A DNA stretch of 64,000 nt, taken from Salvator merianae. Its lineage: Eukaryota > Chordata > Lepidosauria > Squamata > Teiidae. A program made the position numbers and the translations under genes. Of the stretch, positions 9,850 to 21,669 are shown piece by piece. The stretch lies in NCBI GenBank assembly GCA_003586115.2, contig QVOM02000072.1, positions 268,919-332,918 of the forward strand, given 5' to 3'. Position 1 is the first letter of the stretch. The number at the start of each line of letters is the position of its first letter. The notes beneath the pieces are model-generated. The model was not told where the DNA came from. It saw only the letters and a program-made list of their open reading frames with translations, and did not search any database.

Positions 9850-12440
9850 TGGAGTCAGCCTTTGCTTGCAGTTGCCTGACAAATGCTCAGTGCCTCAGTT
9901 AACCCAGAAGATAACTCAAGGAAGAACCCAATTTGTCCACAAATGATGAAGAGTAGCACTGATTTAACCTGACTTGACACTGTTATATATATCACAGAAC
10001 TGCATTGTCTGAATCAGTCTGGGATATACAAGTACATGTGAAACGAACCTACTGGTTTTTAAAGATTACGTGCTAAATTTGGGCATTCTAGATAGACTTG
10101 GACCCTGTTCACACTTTGGTGGTAGAGTGATCCAGGCCGCTCATGGATCACTCCGTCCGCACTGGGGAGCTGTGGCAACTTACCAGAAGTTGCTGCAGGC
10201 TCCCCTGAAGCCATCCAGCAGTGGACTGCTTGTTAACAGCCCACATGTTTACCAAGAACGTACAGATCACTCCTGGATGCCAGCATTCATACCCTCTTCT
10301 GGGTGCAGTATGGCAACTGGGTGCGGCAATGTGACTGCAACTCCACAGTTGTGCACCATGTCCAGAACACCATTAAAAAGTTGGCCTCTCACTGGATGCT
10401 ATTGTGGCCATTGCCTTGATGAACTCAGCAGCCCCAGGCTGGCTATTTGCACTTCAGGCACTGCTGGCCAAGTAGAGGGCTAGTTTAGTGCTTGAAGTGT
10501 GAATGGCCGCCATAGCACTTGATCTTCTCTAGCCTGGTATAGTATTACTATACCATACCAGGCCAGCAAGTGTGACCTGGCTGTTGGAAGATATGAGGCT
10601 TGAAGAAAGGTTTTTTCCTACTGACCCCAAGCATGTAGTGGGTAGGCAGATCTGTGATGGAGTGCATAGGAAATCCCATTGAGGGGCTCATAGGCTGGGT
10701 CTGTATGGCCGGAAAAGGTTGCCCAGAAGGACCTGAGGGTAATTGCTCTCAGAAGGAAAACCCGCTCTGCTGCTGCTCCATTTTCTGACCAGCCCTATTA
10801 CTGGATGCATGGGAAATAGCCTATATGTCCCTTTGGGGGGCTAGCTGGAAACTTTGAAGCCATAGAAGTTTTATTGCCTAGCATCAAAGTTTGTGAGGCC
10901 GGGAGGCAGGCAGTAATAGGACACCATTCCTCCTGACCTGAGACCAAAGCAAAAGAGGTCTTTTCTGCTGCCATGAGGAAACAGTTCTGATGACAGGGAT
11001 AGAATGTGAGAAACTTTTGCACACACAGCAGGCAGGGCAAAGCATTTCCAATGAGGTGTTTTGAGATTACATGTAGGGCAGGTAGCCCATAAGGGCAAAG
11101 TGAGCAGTGCCCTCCATAGCCAGTAGCTGTCTGCTCCTGCATGCATGGTTTAGTTCAGAGTTGGCTAGTTTTAACCAGGCACCACCAAAACCTGGACAAT
11201 TATTTAGGGCATTTTCATTCAACTAAGTTGTATATTTATGAAAATCTAGAGATTGTTACCTGCCGAGCCTTTCATATAAAATATCCTAACATGGTCCATT
11301 GCAGTAAAGGGAAAATACAGATTCCCCCCCCCCCCCATATTTGAAAAGCATAATGTAGAACTTTCATATCAGAAAATCATTACTGTGAGCTGGAAAATCA
11401 ATCAATTTAATCTATTCAGACAATGATCCAATTAAATAACACAAGTTTACAAATATGTCTAGGATGCAAATAAAAGCTTGAACAGAATAAAGTGGTAAAC
11501 CTAAACAAATAAACTTGACCTATATTAACAGGAAGCAGGTTTTTTAAAAATAAAAATAAAAGCCATTTTGCTTTTGATAACCACCGATTTTTCTTGCTTC
11601 GGTGAAAACACTTTTCTGGCCATCAGAACTCTTCTAGACATTAAATCAAGGAACTTAACTGTTGAAGGCCACACCTCCATTACGCCATCTTTGACAGGCA
11701 CCAGTCAGTCAGTTTCCATGGCTCATGCTGCCAAAGGGACTTGAGGGAACTAGAAGGGACTGGGCGTCCATCAAAGGCACTAAAACCTAAGTGCAGGAAG
11801 CAGGCCTGTAGCCAGCTCCATATATATGGGGGGGGGCATTCACAGATTTTGGGGTGAATGAGTAATATGTCACATTTTTTCTGTAACAATTCTACATTAG
11901 TATAATAGAAAAAAATACACAGGACAAGCTTTATGGGGCGGCAAAAAATTGGGGGGGCTGACCTCCCTCTCCCCTCCAGCTACAGGCCTGGTGGCAAATG
12001 ACTCTTAGGTCACTACCTTGCACATGGAGACGGGCCCTTATCTTTGTGAAATGTGTTTCAGTCATGTGAGCGGCTGTTGCACGATTACACTGAGGGTGAA
12101 GATGACTTCTGTGTGCATCTACAGACACTTGAAAGGCAGTGAAGCTCAGGAGCCATTTTGTGAGGTGATGAGAAGGCCACTACTGCAGAGCTTCGCCGAT
12201 TTCCATGGAGCCACAGCCTATGTTGTTATTTTCTAACATAATTCACGGCTGCTAAAAAATATAGCAACAGCTTCTGTTAATTGTTTATTAGTTGTGGAAA
12301 GAAACCAGATGGTATATTGATTTGTGGTTGAATCCACAATATATCAAAGCCATGTCTCCATGACACCAGCCCCTGTGCAGAACTGGGGAGCTGAGGCAGG
12401 ACAGTTTCAGGAGTCTCAGGAAGGGATTTGATGGCTCCAT
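9850..12440. other. Intergenic, repeat-rich, no gene
   Basis: Apart from the MITE at 10100-10581 I see only a poly-C run (near 11323-11336), short G runs near 11828 and 11950, and AT-rich unique DNA. The open frames at 10070-10483 and 10798-11146 fall in repeat-like sequence and show no protein family. Confidence 0.5.
10100..10581. mobile_element. Family D MITE-like element
   Basis: The left end GGACCCTGTTCACACTTTGG is roughly complementary to the right end AAGTGTGACCTGGC. The internal words CTTCTGGGTGCA, ATGGCAACTGG and TCCACAGTTG recur in the copies at 36.3, 46.8 and 18.4 kb. The 137-aa open frame inside is not a conserved protein. Confidence 0.5.
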
Positions 12441-12454
12441 TGCTATCCCTGAGG

Positions 12455-13452
12455 CAGTGGTGTAGCGAGCTGCTTTGCCACCCGGGGCGACTAGCCATTT
12501 TGACGCCCAGGGCTAGGGGCGGGGCCAGCGACTGCGCATGCGTGTGGGCGGGGCCAGCGAGCGCACATGCCCTGCTCCTCGCCCCGGCCCGCCCGGCGGC
12601 GGCCTCGCCCCTCGCCCCGGCGGGAGTCGCGCTCGTCGCCCCGGCCCGCCCGGCGGGAGTCGCGCTCGTCGCCCCGGCCCGCCCGGCGGCGGCCTCGCTC
12701 GTCACCCCGGCCCGCCCGGCGGGAGTCGCGCTCGTCGCCCCGGCCCGCCCGGCGGCGGCCTCGCTCGTCGCCCCGGCCCGCCCGGCGGGAGTCGCGCTCG
12801 TCGCTCCGGCCCGCCCGCCGGNNNNNNNNNNNNNNNNNNNNNNNNNNNNNNNNNNNNNNNNNNNNNNNNNNNNNNNNNNNNNNNNNNNNNNNNNNNNNNN
12901 NNNNNNNNNNNNNNNNNNNNNNNNNNNNNNNNNNNNNNNNNNNNNNNNNNNNNNNNNNNNNNNNNNNNNNNNNNNNNNNNNNNNNNNNNNNNNNNNNNNN
13001 NNNNNNNNNNNNNNNNNNNNNNNNNNNNNNNNNNNNNNNNNNNNNNNNNNNNNNNNNNNNNNNNNNNNNNNNNNNNNNNNNNNNNNNNNNNNNNNNNNNN
13101 NNNNNNNNNNNNNNNNNNNNNNNNNNNNNNNCGCGGCCGCGCTCCTCGCCCCGGCCCGCCCGGCGGCGGCCTCGATGGCCCTACCTGCACGCATGCGCGC
13201 TCGCTGGCTCCGCCCACACGCACGCTGGCAGGCCGGGCGACGAAGCGACGAGCACGTCCGCCGGCGCGCGGGCCAGGGCGACAAGCCGACGAGCGCGGAC
13301 GCCGCCCGGCGGGCCGCCGACAAGCGCGGACGCCGCTCGGCGGGCCGCCGACGAGCGCGGACGCCGCCCGAGGCGATGAGCGCGCGCCCGCCCCGGACAA
13401 CGCGCCACCCGGGGCGCTCCGCCCCCCCCACACCACCCTCGCTACGCCAGTG
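12455..13452. mobile_element. hAT-like nonautonomous element filled with GC-rich tandem repeat
   Basis: The terminal inverted repeats are CAGTGGTGTAGCGAG on the left and the complement of CACTGGCGTAGCGAG on the right. Exact 8-bp direct repeats CCCTGAGG flank it (12447-12454 and 13453-13460), the signature of hAT-superfamily insertion. The interior is extremely GC-rich: 33-bp units alternate as a 66-bp higher-order repeat (CGCCCCGGCCCGCCCGGCGG plus GAGTCGCGCTCGT or CGGCCTCGCTCGT). A 300-base gap interrupts it, so true length is unknown. The long open frames on both strands through it come from the absence of A/T stops. Confidence 0.85.
12832..13131. other. Assembly gap (N x 300)
   Basis: Exactly 300 N inside a GC-rich tandem array. 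The round size suggests a placeholder rather than a measured gap. Confidence 0.99.
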
Positions 13453-13460
13453 CCCTGAGG

Positions 13461-14740
13461 CTGCTGTCTTGAACGTTTCATGCCTTCATGGAAGTGTGGT
13501 TCATTTTATCCCTGCGGGGGCTGCCTTCAGTGTGTGAAAAGCAGCTTCAAAGCTGCCGTTTGTACACTGAAGTTTTCATGGCTTGGAGGGAAATTGAAGT
13601 GGCTCCATGAACTCTCATGCTCCTTTGGTGTGAGGGGCTGTGGAGATGACCTGACTTCAGTGCACCTCCAAACCGCTTTGGAAGCTATGTGGAGCTGTGG
13701 CCCAAATGTCACTATATGAACTGTGGATCTGGAAGACAATTCCACAGGCTGCTCCCACCCATTTTCTTCTCTATGAGATTTCTGCCAGTGAAACTTTGTG
13801 TGCTCGTAGAGTGAGAGAATTTCCTATCTGCTAAAGAAAAAGATGTTGGAAGTTGCATAATGCTACTAGATGAGCTTGATAATCATTCAGAGGTGAGTGG
13901 CCTGTAATGGCAAGTGCAAAGCATCCACCACACGCAATATCCCAGAGCTTGAGTCTGCTTTCCCTTTTGCTGTCATTCATTTTTCAGTTCAGGGCTGGCT
14001 AACATGAGCTTTTTCCACTGTGTCCAGTGGGGTCAATTTTCACATAGGTTTGGCTAGAATTGCGGCACTATAGGGTTTCACCCACTGTTGGCTCCCTAGG
14101 CCCACTTCCATTTATCTTCTGCCACATCGGCCACAATGGGCACCAGCCATGTCTGTGGGATCATGAACTATGGAAAATGGTAGATCTTCAGAAGTCCCCA
14201 GTGGGATTTCCTTGAGAGGATAATCCCATGCGGGTATTGGTATTTCAATGGAGAAAATGTCCTTTTCTTTCCTACACTTTTCATTTAAGCATTCAGAACT
14301 ACTGTGCTTAATGAGAATACAATGGGAGGGTTTACTACTACCAGCCAGCTTTAACAAGGACACCATTAAATCATGAATAAAGGAAAACACAGCACATCAG
14401 TTGGCCGGGCTTACTCTGTTGTCATACAAGGAGTAGATGGCAATCAAACTGCACAACCCTTCTTTTTGTACCACCAAATTGTCTGTATGAAAGGACACGG
14501 GCTTTGAGAATAAGGTTGCAATGACGTGGGATCGAGGCCTGATGCATAAGCTCATTATGTTTATAGAAGAAGCATGTGAAAGGTGACGATCACTTGAAGA
14601 CGGCCACTTGAGCAGCAGGAAAGCAATGCACAACACTGTCTGGTTATAGGATGCTCCCCTCCTCTTCCTCTTCCTCCTACTCCTCCTCCTCTTCAACCCA
14701 GAACCCTCACGTTGCACCATGCAAAAAGGGGGTTAATCTG
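13461..14740. other. Intergenic, no gene
   Basis: No coding exon recognised. A short pyrimidine-rich (TCC/TCT) stretch lies at 14656-14694. Confidence 0.5.
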
Positions 14741-14744
14741 ACTG

Positions 14745-14870
14745 GGAGTTAAGCCCAAACTAACAGGGAAAGAAGAAAAGTCAATATGCAAATCAGGTAA
14801 TCCCTTAATTTAAGTAATCCCTTCAAGCCTAAATTGGATTAAAAGCAACCTGTGCCAAAGTCAAGATGTT
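14745..14870 (+). repeat. Recurrent conserved block, copy 2
   Basis: AAGCCCAAAC, AAAGAAGAAAAGTCAATATG, GGTAATCCCTTAAT and GCCAAAGTCAAGATGTTTC appear in the same order as at 6705-6860. It lies about 2.2 kb upstream of SCGB-3; copy 1 lies about 1.7 kb upstream of SCGB-2 exon 2. Confidence 0.55.
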
Positions 14871-15760
14871 TCAAACCATTAGTGATCATTTGGAGTTCAA
14901 TGAAATCACCATGGCAAAATCTGCCCTTTCCAATTTTTTTGGTCAGTGTGCTCCTGAAACTGAAGAGCTACCTACACAGAAGTGCTGAGGAAAAGCATGC
15001 ATGGCTGATGATGAAGCCCTCCCAGACCCAGTGGGTACAGTCACACTCCCTTCATTTGGGCTGCTGTACATTGCAGGAACAGGGTAGGGAGGAAGTGACT
15101 TTTCAATCATTTTCTGCCTGCCCTCCTCCCCCCTCTGCCTGCCATTTTCAGGCAAAAATAATAGACAAATAGCTCTGAGGCAAGCATTGGCACTAGTACT
15201 GGCAGTGGCCCTAGCATTGTCATTGACATTGACATTGACATTGACATTGGCATCAGCATGGCTTCCCTTGCCAGGTAAGTAGGACCAGAAGCCACCTCAG
15301 CAGACAGCATCAGGTGGGGAGCAGCAATCATTACCCATTTTTTTTCAGGAGAAGGAGCCATCATTTGAGTGAGGATTCCTTGCCCGCAGGATGGCTCCTT
15401 ACACACCTTTTAGACACGTGGTAATTTGAGGCACCTATTTTAAAAGACGAATCTTCCACCTATGTTAGAGAGCCATTTTTTAGCTGTCTTGAAGCATCTT
15501 AAGGACGCCTTTAGACACATAATCTAGTATGCAGGGCACAATAGGTCTTACCTGCTTTTGTAGAGAGGGCCTGCATCTCACCAGTTCAATTCTCTGTTCT
15601 ACATAAATCTCTCCTGATCTGGTAGAAATTTCAGCAGTGATTCTTTGATTTCCAAATCGGTCCATTATTTTCACTTTGTATGTACATCATTAAATACATA
15701 CTTGAAATGCTAAATTTTAAATGAGGTTTTCGTGGGGAGGTACCAAATCTATGTAATAGG
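14871..15760. other. Intergenic with short (TTGACA)n array
   Basis: No gene is seen. At about 15213-15250 the hexamer TTGACA repeats five or six times; the Met/Ser-rich frame on the other strand is an artefact of it. Confidence 0.5.
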
Positions 15761-15764
15761 GAGA

Positions 15765-16173
15765 AGCCCCATCCAGATGAGAGATATACAGTGGAATTGT
15801 ATCTGTGCTATGGCAGGATTGCACACACTGTGGCAACCCCACCATAGCCCTCCTATATCCCCACTAAATCACTCAAGATTTTGGGAAAACCCGACTCTGG
15901 TGGCAGTTTTCGTGAAATAGTGCTGTTACTTATCTTGTGGATGGAGCCATCATCTTCACTATGGCCACTGTGCATGCGCGGGGGCTGAAAAAGATGGCTG
16001 CACATGTGCAGTGGTGGTGATGGTATACTTTCAGGTATTTCATGCATGCCATTATATCATGCACAGACAGTGCCAGACCCATGCTGTCTGTTCATCAGGT
16101 GATTTTTCCAGAGGGACTTTACTCCAGAATATTATTTGTTAGCATGATACTTAGTTGGCATCTGGAGCTGGCT
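15765..16173. mobile_element. Family B MITE
   Basis: Runs from GCCCCATCCAGATG to GGCATCTGGAGCTGGCT and shares internal order (CTATATCCCC, GCATGCGCGGGGGC, AAAAAGATGGCTG, GGTATTTC) with the copies at 31452-31893, 46193-46475, 56022-56460 and 59919-60323. Confidence 0.75.
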
Positions 16174-16287
16174 AGAAAGTCTGAGAGTATCTGAGAGAAT
16201 CCATAGCAACATGTCTTGCACCTTGAGTATAACGTAAGGGGCCATTTTATTCATATGGACATCCCATCCTTCCTCACAAAACTCTTA

Positions 16288-16511
16288 GGACCCAGCTACA
16301 CCTAAGTTTTATTCTACCTTCAACCCACTTGCAAAGTGATAGAATTTGATAGCAAAGTGACAAGCTGTTTTTTTTTTCCACATTATAACTAAAAGATGGT
16401 TTTTCTGGGTTAGGTAATGTGAAAAGAAAACAGCTTGTCACTTTGTTGATGTGTTCTCTCAGTCTTAAGGTGGATCGAAGGTGAATTCAGGCTTAGTTGT
16501 AACTGGGGCCC
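16288..16511. mobile_element. Family C palindromic MITE
   Basis: The left arm (GGACCCAGCTACACCTAAGT...GTGACAAGCTG) mirrors the right arm (CAGCTTGTCACTTTG...CTTAGTTGTAACTGGGGCC). A second copy with the same arms is at 59296-59515. Confidence 0.7.
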
Positions 16512-16860
16512 AGAGGGGACTTCTAGCCTCATAACAACTGTGCAGAGTAGGCCTTGTCAGTGATCTCGTCAGATGGCTCCCTTAGAAGTCTTGCACATTC
16601 AAGTTTAACACCTCTAATCAAACTTCCCTTTGACCTCACTGGAGTTTAAATGCCAAGTGCACTGTTCATATCTGTCCTCAGAGAGTCACATCTGGTCTAT
16701 ACCTCCTGCAGAGCATTGAAAGCACTAAAAGTCTGCATTCATTTCCTTTAAAAGCACACCATGGTACTCCACACAGCTCCAATACATGCATATACTTTAT
16801 AATGTAGGAAAGGCTCCTTCATCTCCTTCACACCTTATGGTCCATCTTTGTGAGATACAG

Positions 16861-16945
16861 AAAATGAGCCAATGGAAGGGAAATCATACGTCCTGTGTGA
16901 GGTTATGGGAGGAGCAACTCCAGCTGCCTTCTGGCTATATACCTA
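16861..16945 (+). promoter_or_regulatory. SCGB-3 core promoter: CCAAT and TATA
   Basis: CCAAT at 16869-16873 (GAGCCAATGGAAGGG) is 63 bp upstream of TATATA (16936-16941), which is 75 bp before the ATG. The interval aligns with the SCGB-1 promoter (GTTATGGGAGGAGCA against CTGTGGGTGGAACA). Confidence 0.7.
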
Positions 16946-17015
16946 AGCTGTGCAGGTAAAAATCCCAAACGGTTGTGGTGAATCTTGTCACTCGTTCCAG
17001 GCTCTCTTCGCCACC

Positions 17016-20000
17016 ATGAAGTTGACGATTGTCATTTTGTTCTTCTCCCTGGCATCTTGCTGTTCCTCTGGTAAGAACCCCTAATAACACTTACTAACTC
17101 TTTTGCTCCACTATATTGCACCAAAAAAGCAAATGGAAAAGAATTCTGCATTGTGGCCTTGGAGGTAGCATTTGCAAATGAAACATGGCAGAATAAAATG
17201 ATAAATATTAAAGACAAGACATATCAATGTAAATGATCCTACCTACCCTCAAGAATGTATTTGTACATGGAGTTGCAACTGCAAATACAGGTAATTGTAG
17301 CTTTTGTGACTGCAGCTGTATATTTTTAAAGCACTACAACTGTGCAATCTGGAGACTGTGTAACTGTCAGGGTCCCTTAACTGTGAAAGTTGATTGCAAT
17401 GTAACTCTGTAAGCTGATGCTGAAGTACAAACTGGGCATTTCATTGAATGATTCACTACAAATCGAATGGCCAATGCTGAAATGAAAAAGATACCAGAGA
17501 AGATATGGGTGGGGGCTGCTGTTTGGGACCACATTTCAGTAAATAAACGGCACCGGGGAGAAAATAGGGCAAAATGTTTGGGTTTTGTAGTTTAGAAAAG
17601 AAGCTGAATAAGAGGAAAATTGATAGAGATGCATGGGTGATGGGATGCAAAATACAGTCCTAGCAGCTGGGGTCATCTAATGGAGCTGAATTGCTCAAGA
17701 AGTATTTTGCTAATAATGCATCATTAAACATGGATTTACTACACCAGATGGTGATATACCCTCCAGTTTGGATGGCTTCACAACAGGTGTGGAGGACAAC
17801 GTTGCTGATGGCTAGAACTTCTGATGAATGTGTACTAGTTCCAAAATCAGTGGGTGCAGGAAAGAGAATGCTTTTGGGATCATGCCCCACTGCTGGAATT
17901 TAAAAAGGGATATCACTGACCACAGGAACTACAGCAAGCTCAGCTCCATGGGCTATTAGTCCAATCCAACAGGATTTTTCTTACACAACTAACAGAAATG
18001 CCCATGTTCTGGAGGTAGGTTCTTTACCCTGGCCTTTGGCTGAGGGAACAACATCCCTTCCCCATGCAGGCACTGTCACTGTCTTGGTCATTCTTTTTTA
18101 TCTGTTTTTATTATGATTTTATTATGATTCACCTTGAGATCTTCAGGTGTCGGATGGGATAGAAATACAAATAGGTAAATATAAATAAATAAATATTCAT
18201 AGTTGCTACTTGTAATTGTCTGAAAGTATGATCAAACTTCCTTTGGACAAAATGAAGCTTATACAAGGCATAACTGGTGAAATAACCAGCTCTGTCCTAT
18301 TTTTTTTTCACTCTACCATCCTAAACATCTCTGAAGAAAATCACAAGTTTAGAACATTATTGTTAAAGGAGAAGACAGCATATGTTTACTCAATAAGGAT
18401 ATCTAGAAGTTCTGCTCAGTTTCATGAGCAGCACGATACACACGTAGCCCCTGCATCGTGTACCATGTTCCTGTCAAAACTACGGGCTTGTTTGCAGTTA
18501 CCTGCCTAGTATGGTATAACAATGTCATACTGGGCTGGTAAACACCCAGCATGGTGGCAGTCATCTGTACTTCAAGTGCTAGAAAAGCCTCGTACCAAAC
18601 CACCAGCACGCAAAGTGCAGATGGCCTGACCGGAGCAGGCTGGATTGCCATGGCAATGGCTACGGCAATATCCGGCATGCACTCAGACATTGCCATGGAG
18701 ATCGGGACACAGAACGCAGCACATGACTGCACAGTCACAGCTGCAGCCACACCGCCATGCCCACTCACAGCATCGTCCCCAAAAGAGGGTGCAGATGCTG
18801 CTGACTGGGAACCATCTAGCTGCTCCTGGTTGAGCTGTGGACAATGTTTTAGTTGTCCACAGCTAGTTGGCTCTGGGGGAACTGGGAGCGCTCTGTAACA
18901 TGGCAGCAGCATACAGACATGCTTACCCAGTAAACGGCACACACTCACTACAGGGTAAGTGTGAACAGGACCTGTATCTCCTCAGTAAAAAGCATTTTTT
19001 TAAAAAGCATACTTTTCCCACATATGTTCTGCTAGCATACATAAATGCTTCCTCCCCACATCCTATCTTCTTGTGAAGTGACATCCAAACTATATCCAAT
19101 GTACTGCATTCTTAAGCAAGTCATCTTATTTCCTGCCAACTACTCTTCCTTCCTTCCTTCCTTCCTTCCTTCCTTCCTTCCTTCCTTCCTTCCTTCCTTC
19201 CAGATGTTACGGCATTTAAGAACTTCAGCAAACTGTGTTCATAGGGCTCTTTAAAAACTTCTGCTTGGGAATTTTTCTTTGTTTCCTTTAGATTTTACCA
19301 TGTGTCAAAGTGTTGATAAAGTTCGGACACAAATGCTCTATGGAACAAGACATGAATTTACGAATGAACTTGAGCGATACGATAGCTCACCTTTTAGAAT
19401 ATTTGTGGCAATGAAAGTGAAAAACTGCATCGACAACTATTCAGATGACATAAAAGAGACTATGCATGAGATTGTGGTAATTATGCATTTTGTCATTTTT
19501 CTTACATGCTTTCCTGCCACCATAAAACTTTACAGCTGTTTTAAAACTATTACTTCAATTCACAGATTTAAGGTTGTCCATTAAAATTTGATGACCAAAA
19601 ACTATTCCAGTTCTTTGATCAAGCCTTTCGGCTGCTATGGTCTTCTTGGTGTACTGAGTTCCCTATCGATACTTACCCCATAACTCTGCTGAATAGCCTC
19701 CTGTTGCTATGCTTTGTCATCTTACAAACTTCTTAATGGTGGCTTTTCAACAGCATTTTCAGATAACCATGAACCTAAGAAGCACATCATTTGTGCAAGT
19801 TCTCAGCAATACTATGGCCCTTTCTGCACGGACCCTTAATCCAGAATTAAAGGCTCAATAGTGCTGATTTGAGCCTCACAGATCCACATGTTAGTACAGA
19901 TCTGTGAGGCCACCCCCCTGCTAGTCAGTTCCATCTGCATTAGGGAGGTCCTGTTCGGTATCACTGGTAGACCTGTTTAACTGAGTCTACCAACGTACCA

Positions 20001-20580
20001 GAAGGCCCTGATCTAGAACGCAAGAGGCATAAAGAAGGCAGACCTCCTGTGTTTGGAACTACCAGGAGAAGCCTCTGAAGCCTGTGTGAGTTTCGCAGCT
20101 GCAGTGTGGGCTGGTCTGGACCAGAACCATCATGAAGATGGTGCTATTCCAGGCCAAGCTTTCTGTGGTCAGAATCAGTGGGCCTGGCTGATCCAGACCC
20201 ACTGATTCTGACCACGGAAGGGTAAGTGCAGAAAAGGCAGAGGAACACATGGCATTTTTTTTTTGCTCAGTCACAAGAACTTTTGCAGAAAGCTGCACCA
20301 TGTGAGTGAGGTATAAGTCAGGAAACATATTTTTCTCATCAGTTAATAAGATTTCTAGAATAGCAGTTCAGCAATTGTTCATGTTTATCTAGGTTACAAA
20401 CTGCCTCTTTGTTCTGATGGTTCAGTCAAGAGAGGCATTTGAACAATTAATTCTTCTGTTAAGCAAGGGCAATATACTCTAAACCTGCTCCTTTTCCCTT
20501 CAACATCATATGCTTACCTTTACTCCATTTGCTTTCAGGAAAATGTAATGAAGAGATGTAAGGGTGAGAAGTATTTCTGA
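17016..20580 (+). CDS. SCGB-3: secretoglobin-family secreted protein, three-cysteine type
   Basis: Exons 17016-17070, 19292-19476 and 20539-20580 are joined with GT-AG borders (donors GTAAGA and GTAATT; acceptors CCTTTAG and CTTTCAG) in phases 1 and 0. The product is 93 aa. Residues 1-18 form a signal peptide (MKLTIVILFFSLASCCSS); the mature chain starts DFTMC. Mature cysteines are at 5, 46 and 69. The central one is in the KVKNCIDNYSDD segment and the last in VMKRC, followed by a short polar tail. A central Cys 41 residues after the first and a C-terminal Cys are typical of secretoglobin chains that form disulfide-linked heterodimers, such as Fel d 1 chains. The ATG is in a CGCCACC context. 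It is the last of the three + strand genes and converges on SCGB-4. Intron 1 holds an L2 tail, a family D element and a (TTCC)n array; intron 2 holds a MITE. Partner and ligand are not known. Confidence 0.88.
18080..18195 (+). mobile_element. L2 3' tail fragment in SCGB-3 intron 1
   Basis: TTTTATTATGATTCACCTTGAG, GATGGGATAGAAATACAAAT and an AAATAAATAAAT end match the L2 3' UTR pattern seen at 41.55-41.62 and 54.8 kb. Confidence 0.65.
18430..18972. mobile_element. Family D MITE-like element in SCGB-3 intron 1
   Basis: Shares CAGCTGCTCCTGG-like, TTGCCATGGCAATGGC-like and GTGTGAACAGGACC terminal words with other family D copies, and contains internal inverted words. The 181-aa and 115-aa open frames on opposite strands here are not genes. 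The left boundary is uncertain. Confidence 0.5.
19144..19201. repeat. (TTCC)n microsatellite
   Basis: About 14 perfect tetranucleotide units, ending about 90 bp before the SCGB-3 exon 2 acceptor. Confidence 0.95.
19812..20231. mobile_element. MITE with GGCCCTTTCTGCAC ends in SCGB-3 intron 2
   Basis: Left end GGCCCTTTCTGCACGGACC; right end GGTAAGTGCAGAAAAGGC is its rough complement. Internal inverted words (GATCCAGACCCACTGATTCTGACCAC) also form hairpins. Confidence 0.55.
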
Positions 20581-20761
20581 TCTTTACAAGGACCAAAGCC
20601 AATTTCACGTGCCAAGTTCCTTCAGTGGAATATCCTTCCGGATCTACTCTACTCTCCTATTTCTTTGTCCTGTCATTGATCAAGAATCTCCATTCTTCTC
20701 ATGAGGAATCGTTATGCTACAGGAAACCTAGTGTTCTTCAATCAGTCATACCCAAATCATT

Positions 20762-20767
20762 ATTAAA
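20762..20767 (+). promoter_or_regulatory. SCGB-3 polyadenylation signal ATTAAA
   Basis: ATTAAA occurs 182 nt after the stop, in AATCATTATTAAAACC, nearly the same words as the SCGB-1 signal region. Confidence 0.65.
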
Positions 20768-20984
20768 ACCCCTGTCTTGCATTTCTGCATTGCATTTTTG
20801 AGGAGACAGTAAATACAGTATAGTATGCATAAATCCAAAAATCATATTTGGGAATCCAAGGACCAAAGAGTCACCTCTGTCATGTAAATAGAAGTGCAGG
20901 GAGGTGGAATAGCTTGTAACAGTGTTTAAATACTGCCTCGACTTCCATCCTGGGACAGGCTGTCTGCTTTGGAAATAGTCCATT

Positions 20985-21400
20985 GACAGGGATAGAACGC
21001 AAAACGGTATTCTATCCCAGTCCGCTAGTAAACTTTTTTGAAAAGGTTTATAAACAGATCTCTTCTGGTATACCAGCCCATGAGGGAGTGAAGATGGAAC
21101 ACCCTCATGGTCCAGTGTACCATGGGAAACTCTTTTTGGCTGCACTCCAGGAAGTACCACCAGAAGCGCTGCCAGGAGTGATACCATGCAAAAAGGGCCC
21201 CCCTGGAAACATTAAATGTCAGAAACGAAAGTCCCCAGCATTTGGAGGCAGTGGCCAAGCCTGGAGCAGGACAAGCCATCCAAGTGTGGACAGTCCTATC
21301 GTGCTACAGTGGCAATTCACCCAAGCATGGAGTGAGTTGCCTGTTCTAGGATAGGGTGTCCCAGAACAACAGGGGGGTGGGAAGTGCAGAAAGAGCCAAA
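20985..21400. mobile_element. MITE-like inverted repeat element
   Basis: Contains GGGATAGAACGCAAAACGG and later TTCTAGGATAGGGTG...GTGCAGAAAGAGCC, similar to the termini of other MITEs here. Open frames on both strands are incidental. Confidence 0.35.
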
Positions 21401-21404
21401 GGCT

Positions 21405-21665
21405 TGGATGAAGTGGCACATCTTCACTGGGTGTCTAAAAGTGTATAGTGAAAGTGCCTGATGCATCTCAGAGGAGGCTGTTCCATAATCTGGAGGCTGT
21501 CACCAAGAAGGCCCCCACATTCATCCCTCCCCCTTTAACTTCTGAGGACAGTGGCATAGCCAAGAGAGCCTCTCCTGCAGATCAGAGCTTAAGTTGATGG
21601 CCTTGGATATAAACAAGGACAGCTGAATGTGGCTTTTCTTCGAATGGATAAGCATTCCAAAAGCG
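21405..21665 (-). mobile_element. L2 LINE C-terminal/3' UTR fragment (reverse)
   Basis: On the minus strand the sequence reads as the L2 C-terminal block (the R-LWN-LP equivalent near GGCTGTTCCATAATCTGGAGG) and the start of the 3' UTR. It matches 24243-24440 and 27.9-28.2 kb in order. Confidence 0.65.
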
Positions 21666-21669
21666 TTAA

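Noticed and set aside
12277..13537. Long Ala/Arg/Pro-rich frames on both strands (up to 384 aa)
   Set aside because: They run through a GC-rich tandem array and 300 N, in several frames at once; low stop-codon density explains them.
18403..18948. 181-aa minus-strand frame in SCGB-3 intron 1
   Set aside because: Lies in a repeated MITE-like element, overlaps an opposite frame and has no family motif.
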